NCBI GenBank assembly: GCA_963847675.1
Contig: CAWKAP010000008.1
Location: 620,001 to 684,000, forward strand
Source of the DNA: JADJWR01 sp963847675
Lineage (GTDB): Bacteria > Pseudomonadota > Gammaproteobacteria > Burkholderiales > Burkholderiaceae_F
Length of the DNA stretch: 64,000 nucleotides
Reading direction: 5' to 3'
In this document: positions 1 to 9,160 of the stretch, piece by piece
How positions within the stretch are numbered: the first letter of the stretch is position 1
How the letters are laid out: each line of letters begins with the position of its first letter
Translations under genes and position numbers: made by a program
Notes under the pieces: model-generated
What the model was told of the DNA's origin: nothing
The model's database searches: none
What the model saw: the letters and a program-made list of their open reading frames with translations, nothing else

Positions 1-796
1 TTGGCGGCCTGATCTCGAGTTCCATCTCTCCATCGCCGTCGAGTCGTTTGAGGCTGATCACGCTGAACGCACCCTGCTCGGCAGCGCGGCGCACGACCGC
101 CTCGTAGCGCCCGGGCAGCACGACGAGGTCCGGGAACTCGACCGACTCGAAACGGATCGTCGAAACGGTTGCAGGCAGCCTGCTCGCGCCGCGCGCCGAA
201 TGCAGCAGCGCCAGCGCCTGCGCGCCGGTCAATTGAACCGGGGCAACTCGCGCCTCCCCAAGCACCCACCTCGAACTCTGCAGTCCCTCGAGCGCCGCGC
301 GCCAGTTGAAGTGCAGTTCAATCTTCGGCAGCTGGAATCCGCTCTGAGCAACCAGGCCGGTCACTACCAGTCGCGGCGAGGGCGAAAAATCGATGCGCGT
401 GTCGGCGACCGAGACAGGCACGCCGAGTGCCGCGCCGACAGAGGCTTCGACGCCGGCCGGCGAGATCGCCGCGCGCAGCGGCATCGCGATGCGCAGCGCA
501 GCCCACGCGAGGGCACCCGCGATCAGCGCAACGACCAACCAGCCAATGATGCGTATGACGTCAGAACGATGAAGACGGCGCACGGACGGCCGCTCGGAAT
601 CGGCCGCCGCTCGGGCACGCACCTCCTGCGTGTCGAGCCGGTCCGGGAGATTGACCGACGTTATGGCGAAATCGGATCCGGTGTCGCGATCCCAGCGGAC
701 GTGCGTTGAACCATACTCGACATGTGAGTGCTGACTTTCGCCAGAACCCTTTGTATAAGCGGTTTCCGTGTGCTTTTGTCGAGTTTCTCTGGCCAT
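1..796 (-). CDS. AsmA-like membrane-anchored protein, N-terminal part (runs off the left edge)
   Basis: The reading frame is open from an ATG at 796 to the window edge, giving the first 265 residues. Residues 1-82 are hydrophilic and presumably cytoplasmic. A single membrane segment follows at about 83-104, and then a segment resembling the start of AsmA/YhdP-type periplasmic proteins (a GVPVSVADTRIDFSPSPRL stretch at about 125-143 followed by short beta-strand-like repeats). Family members bridge the inner and outer membranes or affect outer-membrane assembly. The family match is by pattern only and the C-terminus is not visible, so the exact subfamily is uncertain. The ATG is the only start before an in-frame stop. 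The ribosome-binding site is weak. Confidence 0.6.
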   Translation of the reverse strand, partial: MARETRQKHTETAYTKGSGESQHSHVEYGSTHVRWDRDTGSDFAITSVNLPDRLDTQEVRARAAADSERPSVRRLHRSDVIRIIGWLVVALIAGALAWAALRIAMPLRAAISPAGVEASVGAALGVPVSVADTRIDFSPSPRLVVTGLVAQSGFQLPKIELHFNWRAALEGLQSSRWVLGEARVAPVQLTGAQALALLHSARGASRLPATVSTIRFESVEFPDLVVLPGRYEAVVRRAAEQGAFSVISLKRLDGDGEMELEIRPP

Positions 797-1003
797 CGGA
801 TCTGCTTCAGCGCGCTCTCATGTCAGCGCTCACTTTCCTATTGCAACTGCACCAGGCCGCAAAGCCACCGCGCCGGGCGCACCATGGCGCCATGAAGTAT
901 CGGCGTGCCAGTGTCTGCCAGACGGCAACCGGCGGCAAGAGCCGGATCGACCGGGGTCAGGATTCGCCTGCCCGTCGGTAAAGGTGGCGGCCAGGCAGTC
1001 GCC

Positions 1004-2128
1004 TCAGAAGCTTGCCTCCAGCATGCGCAGGTAGTCCTCTGCGCTCGCTGTCCGCGGATTGGTCCCGTGGCAGTGATCCTTGAGTGCGTTGGCAATCACG
1101 CCATCGAACGCGTCACGCTTGATGCCGATTGCGCTCAATCCCGGTGGCAGGCCGATGCGCCGATTGAGATCGCTCAGCGCGTCGGCGAGTCCCGCGCCAT
1201 CGGAGGCGCCGAAAACCTCCGCGATCTGCCGCACCTTCTCAGGCACCGCGGGCTCGTTGAACTTCACGACTTCGGGCAGCAGCAGCGCGTTCAACGTGCC
1301 GTGGTGCGGCCGCACGGGCAGTCCGCCGAGAGCGTGCGACAGCGAGTGCACGGCACCGAGGCCCTTCTGAAAGGCCATTGCGCCCTGCATCGAGGCGCTC
1401 ATCATCTGCCAGCGCGCCTCGCGGTCGCCTCCATCGCGAACCGCCCTCTCGATGAAACCCTGCGCCCGACGCAGTCCGTCGAGCGCGATCGCATCGGCCG
1501 GCGGGTTGACCGCCCGCGACAGGTAGGTCTCGATGCAATGCGCCATCGCATCCATTCCCGTAGCCGCCGTGAGCCCCGGCGGCATCCCAAGAGTCAGCTC
1601 CGGGTCGCAGATCGCGACCTTCGGCACCAGATGCCACGAATGGAAACCCAGCTTGCGGCCATCGTCGACGATGATGATCGCGCCGCGCGCCACCTCGCTG
1701 CCGGTACCGGCGGTGGTCGGGATCGCGATCAGCGGCGCGACGCCGCTGCCGATGCGGGGACTGCCGCCCTCGATGGTCGCGTAATGCGTCAGGGGGCCGT
1801 CGTGCGTGGCAGCGATGGCGACGGCCTTGGCAAGATCGATCGGGGAGCCGCCACCGAGGGCGACGAGTCCGTCGGCGCGGTGCTCGCGATACGCGGCCAC
1901 CGCCTCACGCACCGCCGCCTCCGTGGGGTTCGACGGGGTGCCGTCATACACGGCCGCGGGCAGTTCCCCCAGCGACGCCGTCAATCGTTGCAGCAGTCCT
2001 GCCGCGACAACACCGCGATCCGTGCAGATCAGCGGGCGGCTGATGCCTGCTCGCGCGCACTCGGCGCCGGCCATCGCAACCGCGCCGAAGTCGAACTGGA
2101 CCTGGGTGATGTAGTAGATCAGTGCCAT
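1004..2128 (-). CDS. iron-containing alcohol dehydrogenase
   Basis: A 374-residue group III (iron-type) alcohol dehydrogenase, of the usual length. The nucleotide-binding GGGS motif is at 92-95 and PTTAGTGSEV at 137-146. The metal ligands expected for the family are visible as D193 and H197 (GMDAMAH), H261 (HSLSH) and H276 (HHG). It would oxidise an alcohol or reduce an aldehyde or succinate-semialdehyde-like substrate with NAD(P); the substrate cannot be read from the sequence. An upstream extension of 54 codons is possible, but the start at MALIYYITQ fits the family. It follows pckG on the same strand about 100 bases away, with a probable terminator between them, so it is likely transcribed separately. 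Confidence 0.9.
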   Translation of the reverse strand: MALIYYITQVQFDFGAVAMAGAECARAGISRPLICTDRGVVAAGLLQRLTASLGELPAAVYDGTPSNPTEAAVREAVAAYREHRADGLVALGGGSPIDLAKAVAIAATHDGPLTHYATIEGGSPRIGSGVAPLIAIPTTAGTGSEVARGAIIIVDDGRKLGFHSWHLVPKVAICDPELTLGMPPGLTAATGMDAMAHCIETYLSRAVNPPADAIALDGLRRAQGFIERAVRDGGDREARWQMMSASMQGAMAFQKGLGAVHSLSHALGGLPVRPHHGTLNALLLPEVVKFNEPAVPEKVRQIAEVFGASDGAGLADALSDLNRRIGLPPGLSAIGIKRDAFDGVIANALKDHCHGTNPRTASAEDYLRMLEASF

Positions 2129-2162
2129 CGCAAGACTCCCGTACCCGTAATCCTCGGTGGAT

Positions 2163-2189
2163 AACAAAACGACCGCGCGTACCCGGTCG
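2163..2189 (-). terminator. probable rho-independent terminator after pckG
   Basis: Read on the minus strand, a 6-bp stem (CGACCG/CGGTCG, 2184-2189 with 2170-2175) encloses an 8-base loop and is followed directly by TTTTGTT. It lies 37 bases beyond the pckG stop and before the alcohol dehydrogenase start. The stem is short, so this is a moderate call. Confidence 0.45.
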
Positions 2190-2225
2190 GCCCCGAACCA
2201 GGGCCGCCGGAGTCCACGGTTGCGC

Positions 2226-4061
2226 TCAGGCGGGTAGCGACTGCTCCAACTTGCGCCGCACCCCCTGCAGCGCCGCCGGGAGTCCGTCACGGAGCTTCTC
2301 GAACAACTCGGCGTGCAAAGACAATTCGCGTCGCCATTGAGCGGCGTCGATCGCGCTGATGCGCTCGAAATTCGCCCGGGAGAAGTCCAGCCCGGTCCAG
2401 TTCAGGTCTTCGTAGCGCGGAGATACGCCGAGCAGATGCTCGGCGCCGGCGCCGCGACCCTCGATCCGCTCGACGATCCACTGCAGCACGCGCATGTTCT
2501 CCGCGAATCCGGGCCAGACGAAGTGGCCGCTGTCGTCGGTGCGGAACCAGTTGACGCAGAAGAGCTTCGGCAGGCGCGCCCCCGATGCGGCGAGCTTCTC
2601 GCCGAGCTGCAGCCAGTGCGCGAAGTGCTCGGCCATGTTGTAGCCGCAGAAAGGAAGCATCGCGAACGGGTCGCGCCGCAGCACGCCCTGTGCCCCTGCC
2701 GCGGCGGCGGTCGTTTCCGAGCCCATCGTCGCCGCCATGTAGACGCCTTCGGTCCAGCTGCGCGCCTCGGTCACCAACGGCACGGTATCCGAGCGCCGGC
2801 CGCCGAATACGAACGCGTCGATCGGCACGCCGTTCGGGTCTTCCCAGTCGACATCGATCGAGGGGCATTGCATGGCGGCGACGGTGAAACGCGCATTCGG
2901 GTGCGCCGCCTTGCGACCGCAGTCCGGCGTCCAGTCCTTGCCCTGCCAGTCGACGAGGTGCGTCGGCGCCGGTCCCATGCCCTCCCACCACACGTCGCCG
3001 TCGTCGGTCAGGGCGACGTTCGTGAAGATGACGTTCTCGTGCAGCATCGCCATCGCGTTGCGATTGCTCTTCTCGCTGGTGCCGGGCGCGACGCCGAAGC
3101 AGCCGTACTCGGGGTTGATCGCATAAAGGCGGCCATCCTCGTGCGGCTTGATCCAGGCGATGTCCTCGCCGATCGTGGTGATCCGCCAGCCCTCGAACGC
3201 CGGCGGCGGAATCAGCATCGCGAAGTTGGTCTTCCCGCAGGCCGACGGGAACGCTGCAGCGACGTGATACTTCTTGCCGGTAGGCGAGGTGACGGCGAGG
3301 ACGAGCATGTGCTCCGCGAGCCAGCCCTGGTCGCGTCCCATGTACGAGGCGATGCGCAGCGCCAGGCACTTCTTGCCGAGCAGGGCATTCCCGCCATAGC
3401 CGGAGCCGAAGCTCCAGATCTCGCGCGTCTTCGGGAAGTGCACGATGTACTTCGTGTCGTTGCACGGCCAGGCGACATCCTTCTCGTCCTTGGCCAGCGG
3501 CTTGCCGACCGAATGGACGCAGGGCACGAACTCGCCGGCCTCCCCGAGCACATCGAACACGACCCGGCCCATCCGCGTCATCAGCCGCATGTTGACCACG
3601 ACGTAGGGACTGTCGGTGACCTCGACGCCGAGCTGCGAAATGTGCGACCCGAGCGGTCCCATCGAAAACGGCACGACGTACATCGTGCGGCCGCGCATGC
3701 AGCCGGCGAAAAGCCCGTTCAGCGTCGAGCGCATCTGGGCGGGATCCATCCAGTTGTTGGTCGGGCCGGCCTCCTGCGCCGTGTCGGTGCAGATGTAGGT
3801 CCGGTCCTCGACGCGCGCCACGTCCGAGGGATCGGACCAGGCCAGGTATGAATTCGGCCGCTTCGTCGGGTTCAGGCGCCGCAGCGTCCCGGCGCTCACC
3901 ATCTCGTCGCAAAGCCGGTCGGATTCCTGCACCGAGCCGTCGCACCAGACGACGCGGTCGGGCTCGGTCAACCGGGCGATCGTCTCGACCCATTCGACCA
4001 GCTTCCTGTGTTTGACATAGGAGGGAACGTTCAGGCCGATGCCTGCCGGGACTGCGCTCAT
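2226..4061 (-). CDS. pckG: phosphoenolpyruvate carboxykinase (GTP)
   Basis: A full-length 611-residue GTP-dependent PEP carboxykinase. It converts oxaloacetate and GTP to PEP, CO2 and GDP, and is cytosolic and gluconeogenic. Diagnostic features are the FPSACGKTNFAML segment at 271-283, which holds the P-loop and reactive cysteine, the FGSGYGGNALLGKKC stretch at about 218-232, and the NGLFAGCMRGRTMYVVPFSMGP region near 115-136. The GTP form is unrelated to the ATP form of enterobacteria and fits a betaproteobacterial host. A monocistronic arrangement is likely: about 280 bases separate it from the upstream csp gene and a terminator-like hairpin follows it. Confidence 0.97.
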   Translation of the reverse strand: MSAVPAGIGLNVPSYVKHRKLVEWVETIARLTEPDRVVWCDGSVQESDRLCDEMVSAGTLRRLNPTKRPNSYLAWSDPSDVARVEDRTYICTDTAQEAGPTNNWMDPAQMRSTLNGLFAGCMRGRTMYVVPFSMGPLGSHISQLGVEVTDSPYVVVNMRLMTRMGRVVFDVLGEAGEFVPCVHSVGKPLAKDEKDVAWPCNDTKYIVHFPKTREIWSFGSGYGGNALLGKKCLALRIASYMGRDQGWLAEHMLVLAVTSPTGKKYHVAAAFPSACGKTNFAMLIPPPAFEGWRITTIGEDIAWIKPHEDGRLYAINPEYGCFGVAPGTSEKSNRNAMAMLHENVIFTNVALTDDGDVWWEGMGPAPTHLVDWQGKDWTPDCGRKAAHPNARFTVAAMQCPSIDVDWEDPNGVPIDAFVFGGRRSDTVPLVTEARSWTEGVYMAATMGSETTAAAAGAQGVLRRDPFAMLPFCGYNMAEHFAHWLQLGEKLAASGARLPKLFCVNWFRTDDSGHFVWPGFAENMRVLQWIVERIEGRGAGAEHLLGVSPRYEDLNWTGLDFSRANFERISAIDAAQWRRELSLHAELFEKLRDGLPAALQGVRRKLEQSLPA

Positions 4062-4280
4062 CTGTCGTTTCTCCTCGCCGGACCGTCGCCACGCGACCGG
4101 CGTGATGAAGTGGTTACTGGCGCGGGTCTGTCGCCCGTCACCTGCCCTGAGGCAGTTTACCGCCCCCCTTAGCGCGCGCCCCCCCGGGGTCCACAGGTGC
4201 GCGTTTGATACGGATCAGCGGTTGGCCTCAGTGCCGGAAAGCGCCCGCGACCCGCTCGGACCCGCGGCACTTCTCGAAGT

Positions 4281-4308
4281 GAAAAGGGCCGGCTCGATGA
4301 GCCGGCCC
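4281..4308 (-). terminator. rho-independent terminator after the cold-shock gene
   Basis: A perfect 10-bp GC-rich stem, GGGCCGGCTC / GAGCCGGCCC (4286-4295 and 4299-4308) with a 3-base loop, is followed on the minus strand by TTTTC. It sits about 37 bases beyond the stop of the csp gene and points in its direction. Confidence 0.85.
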
Positions 4309-4344
4309 CGCGTTCGAGCGCCCCTCCAGGAAGGCGCCAGGCGA

Positions 4345-4551
4345 TCAGCCTAGAGGCACGATCTCGACCGCCTGCGGGCCCTTCTGTCCCTGCTGCACCT
4401 GGTACTCCACGCGCTGGTTTTCCTTCAGCGTGCGAAAGCCCTTCGACTTGATGCCGCTGTAGTGCGCGAACAGATCGGCGCCACCGTCGTCCGGCTTGAT
4501 GAAGCCGAAGCCCTTCGTTTCATTGAACCATTTCACAGTGCCTGTCGGCAT
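4345..4551 (-). CDS. cold-shock protein, CspA family
   Basis: A 68-residue single cold-shock domain protein, the typical full length. The RNA-binding motifs are RNP1 (KGFGFIKP, residues 13-20) and RNP2 (a degenerate DLFAHYSGI at 26-34, where many members read VFVHFSAI). It would bind single-stranded RNA or DNA as an RNA chaperone. The start MPTGTVKWFNETKGFGF is standard, preceded by AAGGTGAG. It is flanked by more than 200 untranslated bases upstream and by a strong terminator downstream, so it is monocistronic. Several csp paralogues are usual in such genomes, so I do not assign a numbered symbol. Confidence 0.95.
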   Translation of the reverse strand: MPTGTVKWFNETKGFGFIKPDDGGADLFAHYSGIKSKGFRTLKENQRVEYQVQQGQKGPQAVEIVPLG

Positions 4552-4767
4552 GACTGACTCACCTTGGATCTAAGCGCGGGATGCGCCCGCGGCGCGCAGG
4601 GCGATTGGTGCGAACTCGCTAGGGGATGACTGCGACAGGAACTGCGAGGACAACGTGCAGGTAGGGCAGTTAGGACCGGACAGGGCGACGCAATAATCGA
4701 CTGCGGCGATGAAGCTACCCCAAGACGCGCAAGAAAGCTACCCCAGAAAACCGCCGCGCCGCAACAG

Positions 4768-5751
4768 TCACGCCGCCTGCTCGCGCCATGCCCGCAGGAG
4801 TTCGGCCTCTCTGCCCGGCGCGAGCCCGATACCCTCCGGCAGTGACAGGCCCTTGGCCCAGGCGGCGGTGTCGGTGCAGGTTTCTCCGACCGGCCGCAGC
4901 CGCAGGCCGGCCGACAGCGCGCGCGTCAGGTCGACCTGGCACAGCCCGATCCCGTCGTCGCCCGCATACAGCGGGAGCTCGGTCCACGGCTTGATGTCGT
5001 TCCGTTCGAGGAACGACGCAGCAGGCCACACGAAACTGGCCTGCGAGCCAAGCGCGCGGCGGCATTCGTCGAGGAACTCGGCGAACGTGAGGGGAGCCGC
5101 CGGCCCGCTGGCGTTGAAGGCGCCGGAACGGCCGCTTTCGATCAGGTCGACTGTCCACGCGGCCAGGTCTCGCACGTCGATGAACTGCACCGGGTACCCG
5201 GGCGCGGCCGGCGCCAGCACGGTCCCACCGCGCGCGACACGCTGCACCCAGTACGTGAAGCGCCCGCTCGGGTCGAACGGCCCGACGATGAGTCCCGGAC
5301 GGAGCAGGATCGCCCGCTCGCCGAACTGCTGCAGCACCACGTCCTCGCACGCCGCCTTCAGTGCGCCGTAGTGATTCGGGATGTCCTCGCAATCCGGCGC
5401 AGGCAGCTGCGCCCGAACTGCCTGCTCGTCCTGGCCGGCAGCCGCGGAGTCGGCGTAGACGCTGATGCTGGAAACGAACAGATAACGACCCACCGAGTCT
5501 TGCAGCAACTGCGCCGAGCGCCGCACGATCCGCGGCAGGTAGCCACAGGTGTCGATGACGGCGTCCCAGGAACGCTGCTCGAGCGGCGTCAGGTCGCCCT
5601 CTCGATCTCCACGCAACTCTTCGATGCCCGGAAACAGGCCGGGCGCGGTTCGACCGCGGTTGAACAGCGTCGCTTCGTGGCCGCGGGCCCGCGCAGCGTC
5701 GACCAGATGGCGGCCGAGGAAGCGTGTTCCCCCCAGGATCAACAGCCTCAC
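4768..5751 (-). CDS. NAD-dependent epimerase/dehydratase family protein
   Basis: A 327-residue extended short-chain dehydrogenase. The Rossmann motif LLILGGTRFLGRHLV lies at residues 3-17 (GxxxFLG form). A YGALKA motif (Tyr-x3-Lys) supplies the catalytic pair, and VSSISVY matches the strand-5 serine motif. Such proteins modify nucleotide sugars or act as RNA-binding relatives; the substrate is unknown. The start is a GTG at 5751 that overlaps the stop of the upstream AbrB-family gene as GTGA, with a GGGGGGAGG ribosome-binding site. Translational coupling supports both the start and a two-gene operon. Confidence 0.85.
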   Translation of the reverse strand: MRLLILGGTRFLGRHLVDAARARGHEATLFNRGRTAPGLFPGIEELRGDREGDLTPLEQRSWDAVIDTCGYLPRIVRRSAQLLQDSVGRYLFVSSISVYADSAAAGQDEQAVRAQLPAPDCEDIPNHYGALKAACEDVVLQQFGERAILLRPGLIVGPFDPSGRFTYWVQRVARGGTVLAPAAPGYPVQFIDVRDLAAWTVDLIESGRSGAFNASGPAAPLTFAEFLDECRRALGSQASFVWPAASFLERNDIKPWTELPLYAGDDGIGLCQVDLTRALSAGLRLRPVGETCTDTAAWAKGLSLPEGIGLAPGREAELLRAWREQAA

Positions 5752-6851
5752 GGCCTCCCCCCTTCGCTGCTCAACCTGCGCGCCAGCCGGTACACGAACC
5801 CGACGGTCAGCACGACGGTCGCCATCCGAATCGAGTGGAACGCCGAGACGACCGGCGCGCCGAGCTGAAGCACCTTGGCGGTGATCGCCATCTCGCCGAT
5901 GCCGCCCGGCGTCGTGGCGACGACTGCGGTGGGCACGGCGAGCGTCGCCATGCCCGCCAGCCACCAACCGAACAGTGCGGACAGGACGAGATAGACGAGC
6001 GTGACGAACGCCACCGCCGCCATGTAGCGGGGCGCGGCCCGAAAGAACTCCGGCGCAAACCGCGTCCCGAGCGCGATGCCGATCAGCAGCTGGCCGGCGC
6101 TACTGACCGCCGAGGGCAGCGCCGACAGCGTGATGCCCTGCGCCGTGATCGCCGCGGTGATCAGCAACGGCCCCAGCATCCACTGGTTCGGCACGCCCAG
6201 GCGCGCCAGCACGACGGCGCCGGCTGCTGCCACGGCCCCGAGCAGCAGCAGGCCGGCCGGACTGAAGTCCGCACTCACCGGCGCATAGGGATCGACGCCG
6301 TGAACGCCAAGCCACTGCAACGCGAACGGGACGATCAGCGCGACCATCATGATCCGCAGGCTGTGCGCGGCCGCGACACGGTCGACGCGCCCGCCGTGGC
6401 GCTCCGCCTGCGTGGCCATTTCGCTCGCCCCGCCGATCGGCGCAGCAAAAAAGCAGGTCGTCGCGCTCTCGCCGCTCAGGCGGCGCAACAGCCATGCGCC
6501 GAGCAGCCCAAGGATCAGGACAAAGGCGATATTGACGACGATCCATGGCGCGAGCCGCAGGATCTCTCGCGTCACGAGCGGAGTGAAGTAGAGCCCGAGC
6601 GCGATGCCAATGATCAACTGGCCGCCGTCGCGCGCGTGCGGCAGGCTCGGCAGCCTGGCACCTGACATGTTGGCCACCGCCAGCGTGAGCAGCGGACCGG
6701 TGAACCACGGCAGCGGCAGCCGCAGCCAGTTGGCCACCGCCGCGCCTCCGATCGCGGCAAGCAGCGTCGCGGCGCCGGGCAGCGCCAGGGAAACGCGCGG
6801 CGTCACAGCCGCACGGCGCGCAGGGGTGTCATCGAATGAGCCTCGGCGCAT
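5748..6851 (-). CDS. AbrB family membrane protein (putative ammonia monooxygenase-type transporter)
   Basis: A 367-residue, highly hydrophobic protein with roughly ten membrane segments arranged as two similar halves. Each half contains a GQLLIGIALG-type motif (near residues 77 and 231) and a PGGxxEM motif (about residue 140 as PIGGASEM and about residue 310 as TTPGGIGEM). This matches the AbrB/PF05145 family, often annotated as putative ammonia monooxygenase but actually a membrane protein of unclear, probably transport, function. It is not the Bacillus AbrB regulator. It is translationally coupled to the downstream epimerase gene. Confidence 0.85.
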   Translation of the reverse strand: MRRGSFDDTPARRAAVTPRVSLALPGAATLLAAIGGAAVANWLRLPLPWFTGPLLTLAVANMSGARLPSLPHARDGGQLIIGIALGLYFTPLVTREILRLAPWIVVNIAFVLILGLLGAWLLRRLSGESATTCFFAAPIGGASEMATQAERHGGRVDRVAAAHSLRIMMVALIVPFALQWLGVHGVDPYAPVSADFSPAGLLLLGAVAAAGAVVLARLGVPNQWMLGPLLITAAITAQGITLSALPSAVSSAGQLLIGIALGTRFAPEFFRAAPRYMAAVAFVTLVYLVLSALFGWWLAGMATLAVPTAVVATTPGGIGEMAITAKVLQLGAPVVSAFHSIRMATVVLTVGFVYRLARRLSSEGGRP

Positions 6852-6899
6852 GCCGCTGCTGTGGCGTCGGAGCGCGCCGCCGTTCGACGACGCACGAGG

Positions 6900-7781
6900 T
6901 CAGGGCGAAAGCGCGGCGAAGGGCTGCGCCCGCTGCGCCAGGCCAACGAATTCGCGCACGGCAGAATCGAAGCCCGCTCGATCCGCGAATGGCGCGCCAC
7001 GATGGCTCGCGCCTTCGAACTTGACCACCCGCTTGTAGCCGGGGTGCACCGAGGTCGCGGCGGCCAGCAGTTCGTCGCTCATCGTGTGCGGGATCACCCC
7101 GTCCGCCGTGCCGTGCAGCAGCAGCAGCGGCTCGTTCACGCGCGCGATGCGCGAACGCGAATCGAACTCCTGAGTGACCGCCACGTCGACGAACGGCAGC
7201 CAGCCCCAGCGCGTCGACCGCACCAGATCGGTGATGCTGGTGAACGAGGATTCGACGACCACGCCGGCCAGCCCATCGCGCTCCGCGGCCAGCGCGATGG
7301 CCAGTGCCCCGCCGAGGCTGTAGCCGTAGACGAAGCGCCGACGCGGATCGGGCTGGCGCCGCACGAGTTCGTCGAGCGCCAGCCGCGCATCCTCGAGCGC
7401 GGACTCCTCGGACGGCAGCAGCGGGGTCGACCGGCCGAAGCCTCGGTAATCGATCGCCAGCACGTTCAGCCCGAGCCCGGCCAGGCGCTCGATCCGGTAC
7501 TGGCTGCCGTTCAGGCTGCGACGCGCGCCGTGCAGGAACAGCACCGTTGGCGCATCGGCTGCCGCCTCGCGATACCAGGCGTGCACCGTATCGCCGTTGG
7601 CCAGCACCAGATCGAAAGCCTCGGTGCCCTCAGGCGGTGCGACGCCGACGAAGCGAGCGTCGGTCGCCGCACGCTCGTGCTGGAAGATCGCCTTGCGCTG
7701 CCAGGTGTCGAGCGTGGCACATCCGGCCACGGCGCCCAGCAGCAGCACCCCGGTCAATACAAGCTTCACGCGCGATGTCAT
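6900..7781 (-). CDS. alpha/beta hydrolase lipoprotein
   Basis: A 293-residue protein that starts with a lipoprotein signal peptide; the lipobox ends AVAGC with Cys21. The alpha/beta-hydrolase fold follows. FLHGA is the oxyanion motif, the nucleophile elbow is GYSLGG with Ser155, and the acid and histidine are likely in HGTADGVIP and GASHRG. It resembles the BAAT/YfhR-like family of serine hydrolases. An upstream in-frame ATG at 7838 would bury the signal peptide and is rejected. It is divergent from the FAD oxidoreductase at 7902, leaving about 120 bases for both promoters. The substrate is unknown. Confidence 0.85.
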   Translation of the reverse strand: MTSRVKLVLTGVLLLGAVAGCATLDTWQRKAIFQHERAATDARFVGVAPPEGTEAFDLVLANGDTVHAWYREAAADAPTVLFLHGARRSLNGSQYRIERLAGLGLNVLAIDYRGFGRSTPLLPSEESALEDARLALDELVRRQPDPRRRFVYGYSLGGALAIALAAERDGLAGVVVESSFTSITDLVRSTRWGWLPFVDVAVTQEFDSRSRIARVNEPLLLLHGTADGVIPHTMSDELLAAATSVHPGYKRVVKFEGASHRGAPFADRAGFDSAVREFVGLAQRAQPFAALSP

Positions 7782-7901
7782 CGATGCGGCCTCGGAACCG
7801 GGCGCAATTCTAGTGGGCGCGGCCCGCCGCGCTAGCATCGACGCGCGCGGAAGGTCGCCCTGACACTACCCGCGGCGAGGGCAAGGGCGAAGCACACACC
7901 T

Positions 7902-9089
7902 ATGGAACGGTACGAATCGATCGTCGTCGGCGGCGGAGTGATCGGCGCGTCTATCGCGTATCACCTCGCGCGCCTCGGCCAGCGCCGCGTGCTGCTGCTC
8001 GAACGCGGCATGATCGGTCAGGGCACGACCGCGCAGTCCTCCTGCATCCTGCGCACGCACTACACGGTGGCCGAGAACGTCGCGCTGGCACAGGCGGCGT
8101 GGCAGGTATTCGCCGACTTTCCGCGCTACCTCGACGACCCCGAGGCAGACTGCGGCCTCACGCGTTGCGGCTACCTGATCGCGGCGCCGGCCGGCGAGAA
8201 AAGCGATGCGCTGCGCATGGCGCTCGACGGCCAGCGACGCTTCGGCATCTGCGTCGAGGAGATCGATGCGAACCGGGCGCGCGCGCTGCTGCCGATCGCC
8301 GAGTTCGGCGACGACGAACTGATCGGCTACGAACCCGAGGCCGGCTTCGCCGACGCCTATCTCGTCACCTCGGCGTTCGCGCGCAGCGCGCGTCGCCTGG
8401 GCGTGAAGATCCGCGAGGGCGCAGAGGTCACCGGCCTTGCGCGCAGCGGCGATCGCGTCACCGGCGTGCGCTGCGGCGGCGAACAGGTCGGCGCCGACCA
8501 GGTGATCTGCGTCCAGAACGTCTGGAGCGGCGAGCTTGCCCGCTGGACCGGCCTCGCGCTGCCGCTCACGATCGAACGCCATGCGGTGATGTCGCTCGAA
8601 ACGCGCGCCGCGCCGTACACGCGCGGGATGCCCGTGTTCAAGGACCTCGCCTCGCCGGGGTTGCTGTACTGCCGCAGCTACGGCGGCGCGCAGATGCTGG
8701 TCAGCGAAGGGCTGCCCGGAGAAGCGCTCGACGCGCCGGACACCGAGCAGGCCGACGTGCCGCTGGACAAGGTGCTGGAAGTCGGCGAGCAGGTCGCCGG
8801 CCGCTTTCCTGCCTATGCCGAGGCCGGGCTTGCCTCGTCGTGGACCGGCCTGTACGACGTCACCCCCGACTGGAATCCGGTGCTTGGCCCGTTACCCGGC
8901 ATCGAAGGGCTATGGGTCGCGTATGGCTTTTCCGGGCATGGCTTCAAGCTCGCGCCGGCCGTCGGACTGCTCGTCGCGCAGGCGATGCTCGGCCAGCCGG
9001 GCGTGGTGCCGATCGAGGCCTATTCGCTGTCGCGCTTTTCGGAGGGCCGATTGCTCGTCGGCCGCTACGGCTCCGGCGCGGTTTCTTGA
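7902..9089 (+). CDS. FAD-dependent oxidoreductase, DAO family (sarcosine oxidase beta-like)
   Basis: A 395-residue flavoprotein. The N-terminal dinucleotide motif VGGGVIGASIAYHLARLG at residues 8-25 and the acidic end of strand 2 (LLLERG) define the DAO fold. The C-terminal GLYDVTPDWNPVLGPLPG and VAYGFSGHGFKLAP segments are typical of sarcosine oxidase beta or glycine-oxidase-like enzymes. It would oxidise a secondary or primary amine or amino acid. It stands directly upstream of a TAXI-TRAP importer (71 bases to the next start), so importer and oxidase probably handle the same compound. That link is inference. Confidence 0.85.
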   Translation: MERYESIVVGGGVIGASIAYHLARLGQRRVLLLERGMIGQGTTAQSSCILRTHYTVAENVALAQAAWQVFADFPRYLDDPEADCGLTRCGYLIAAPAGEKSDALRMALDGQRRFGICVEEIDANRARALLPIAEFGDDELIGYEPEAGFADAYLVTSAFARSARRLGVKIREGAEVTGLARSGDRVTGVRCGGEQVGADQVICVQNVWSGELARWTGLALPLTIERHAVMSLETRAAPYTRGMPVFKDLASPGLLYCRSYGGAQMLVSEGLPGEALDAPDTEQADVPLDKVLEVGEQVAGRFPAYAEAGLASSWTGLYDVTPDWNPVLGPLPGIEGLWVAYGFSGHGFKLAPAVGLLVAQAMLGQPGVVPIEAYSLSRFSEGRLLVGRYGSGAVS

Positions 9090-9160
9090 TCGGCAGGCGC
9101 GAGGCATACTGCGCCACCGATCGTCGATCGATCGAGACCAACAACACAGGAGGAGAAAAG

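Noticed and set aside
905..2164. A 419-codon plus-strand frame opposite the alcohol dehydrogenase
   Set aside because: It is antisense to an intact dehydrogenase with all metal ligands, and its composition is noise.
2313..3851. A 512-codon plus-strand open frame opposite pckG
   Set aside because: It lies completely inside a perfect GTP-PEPCK gene and lacks any motif.
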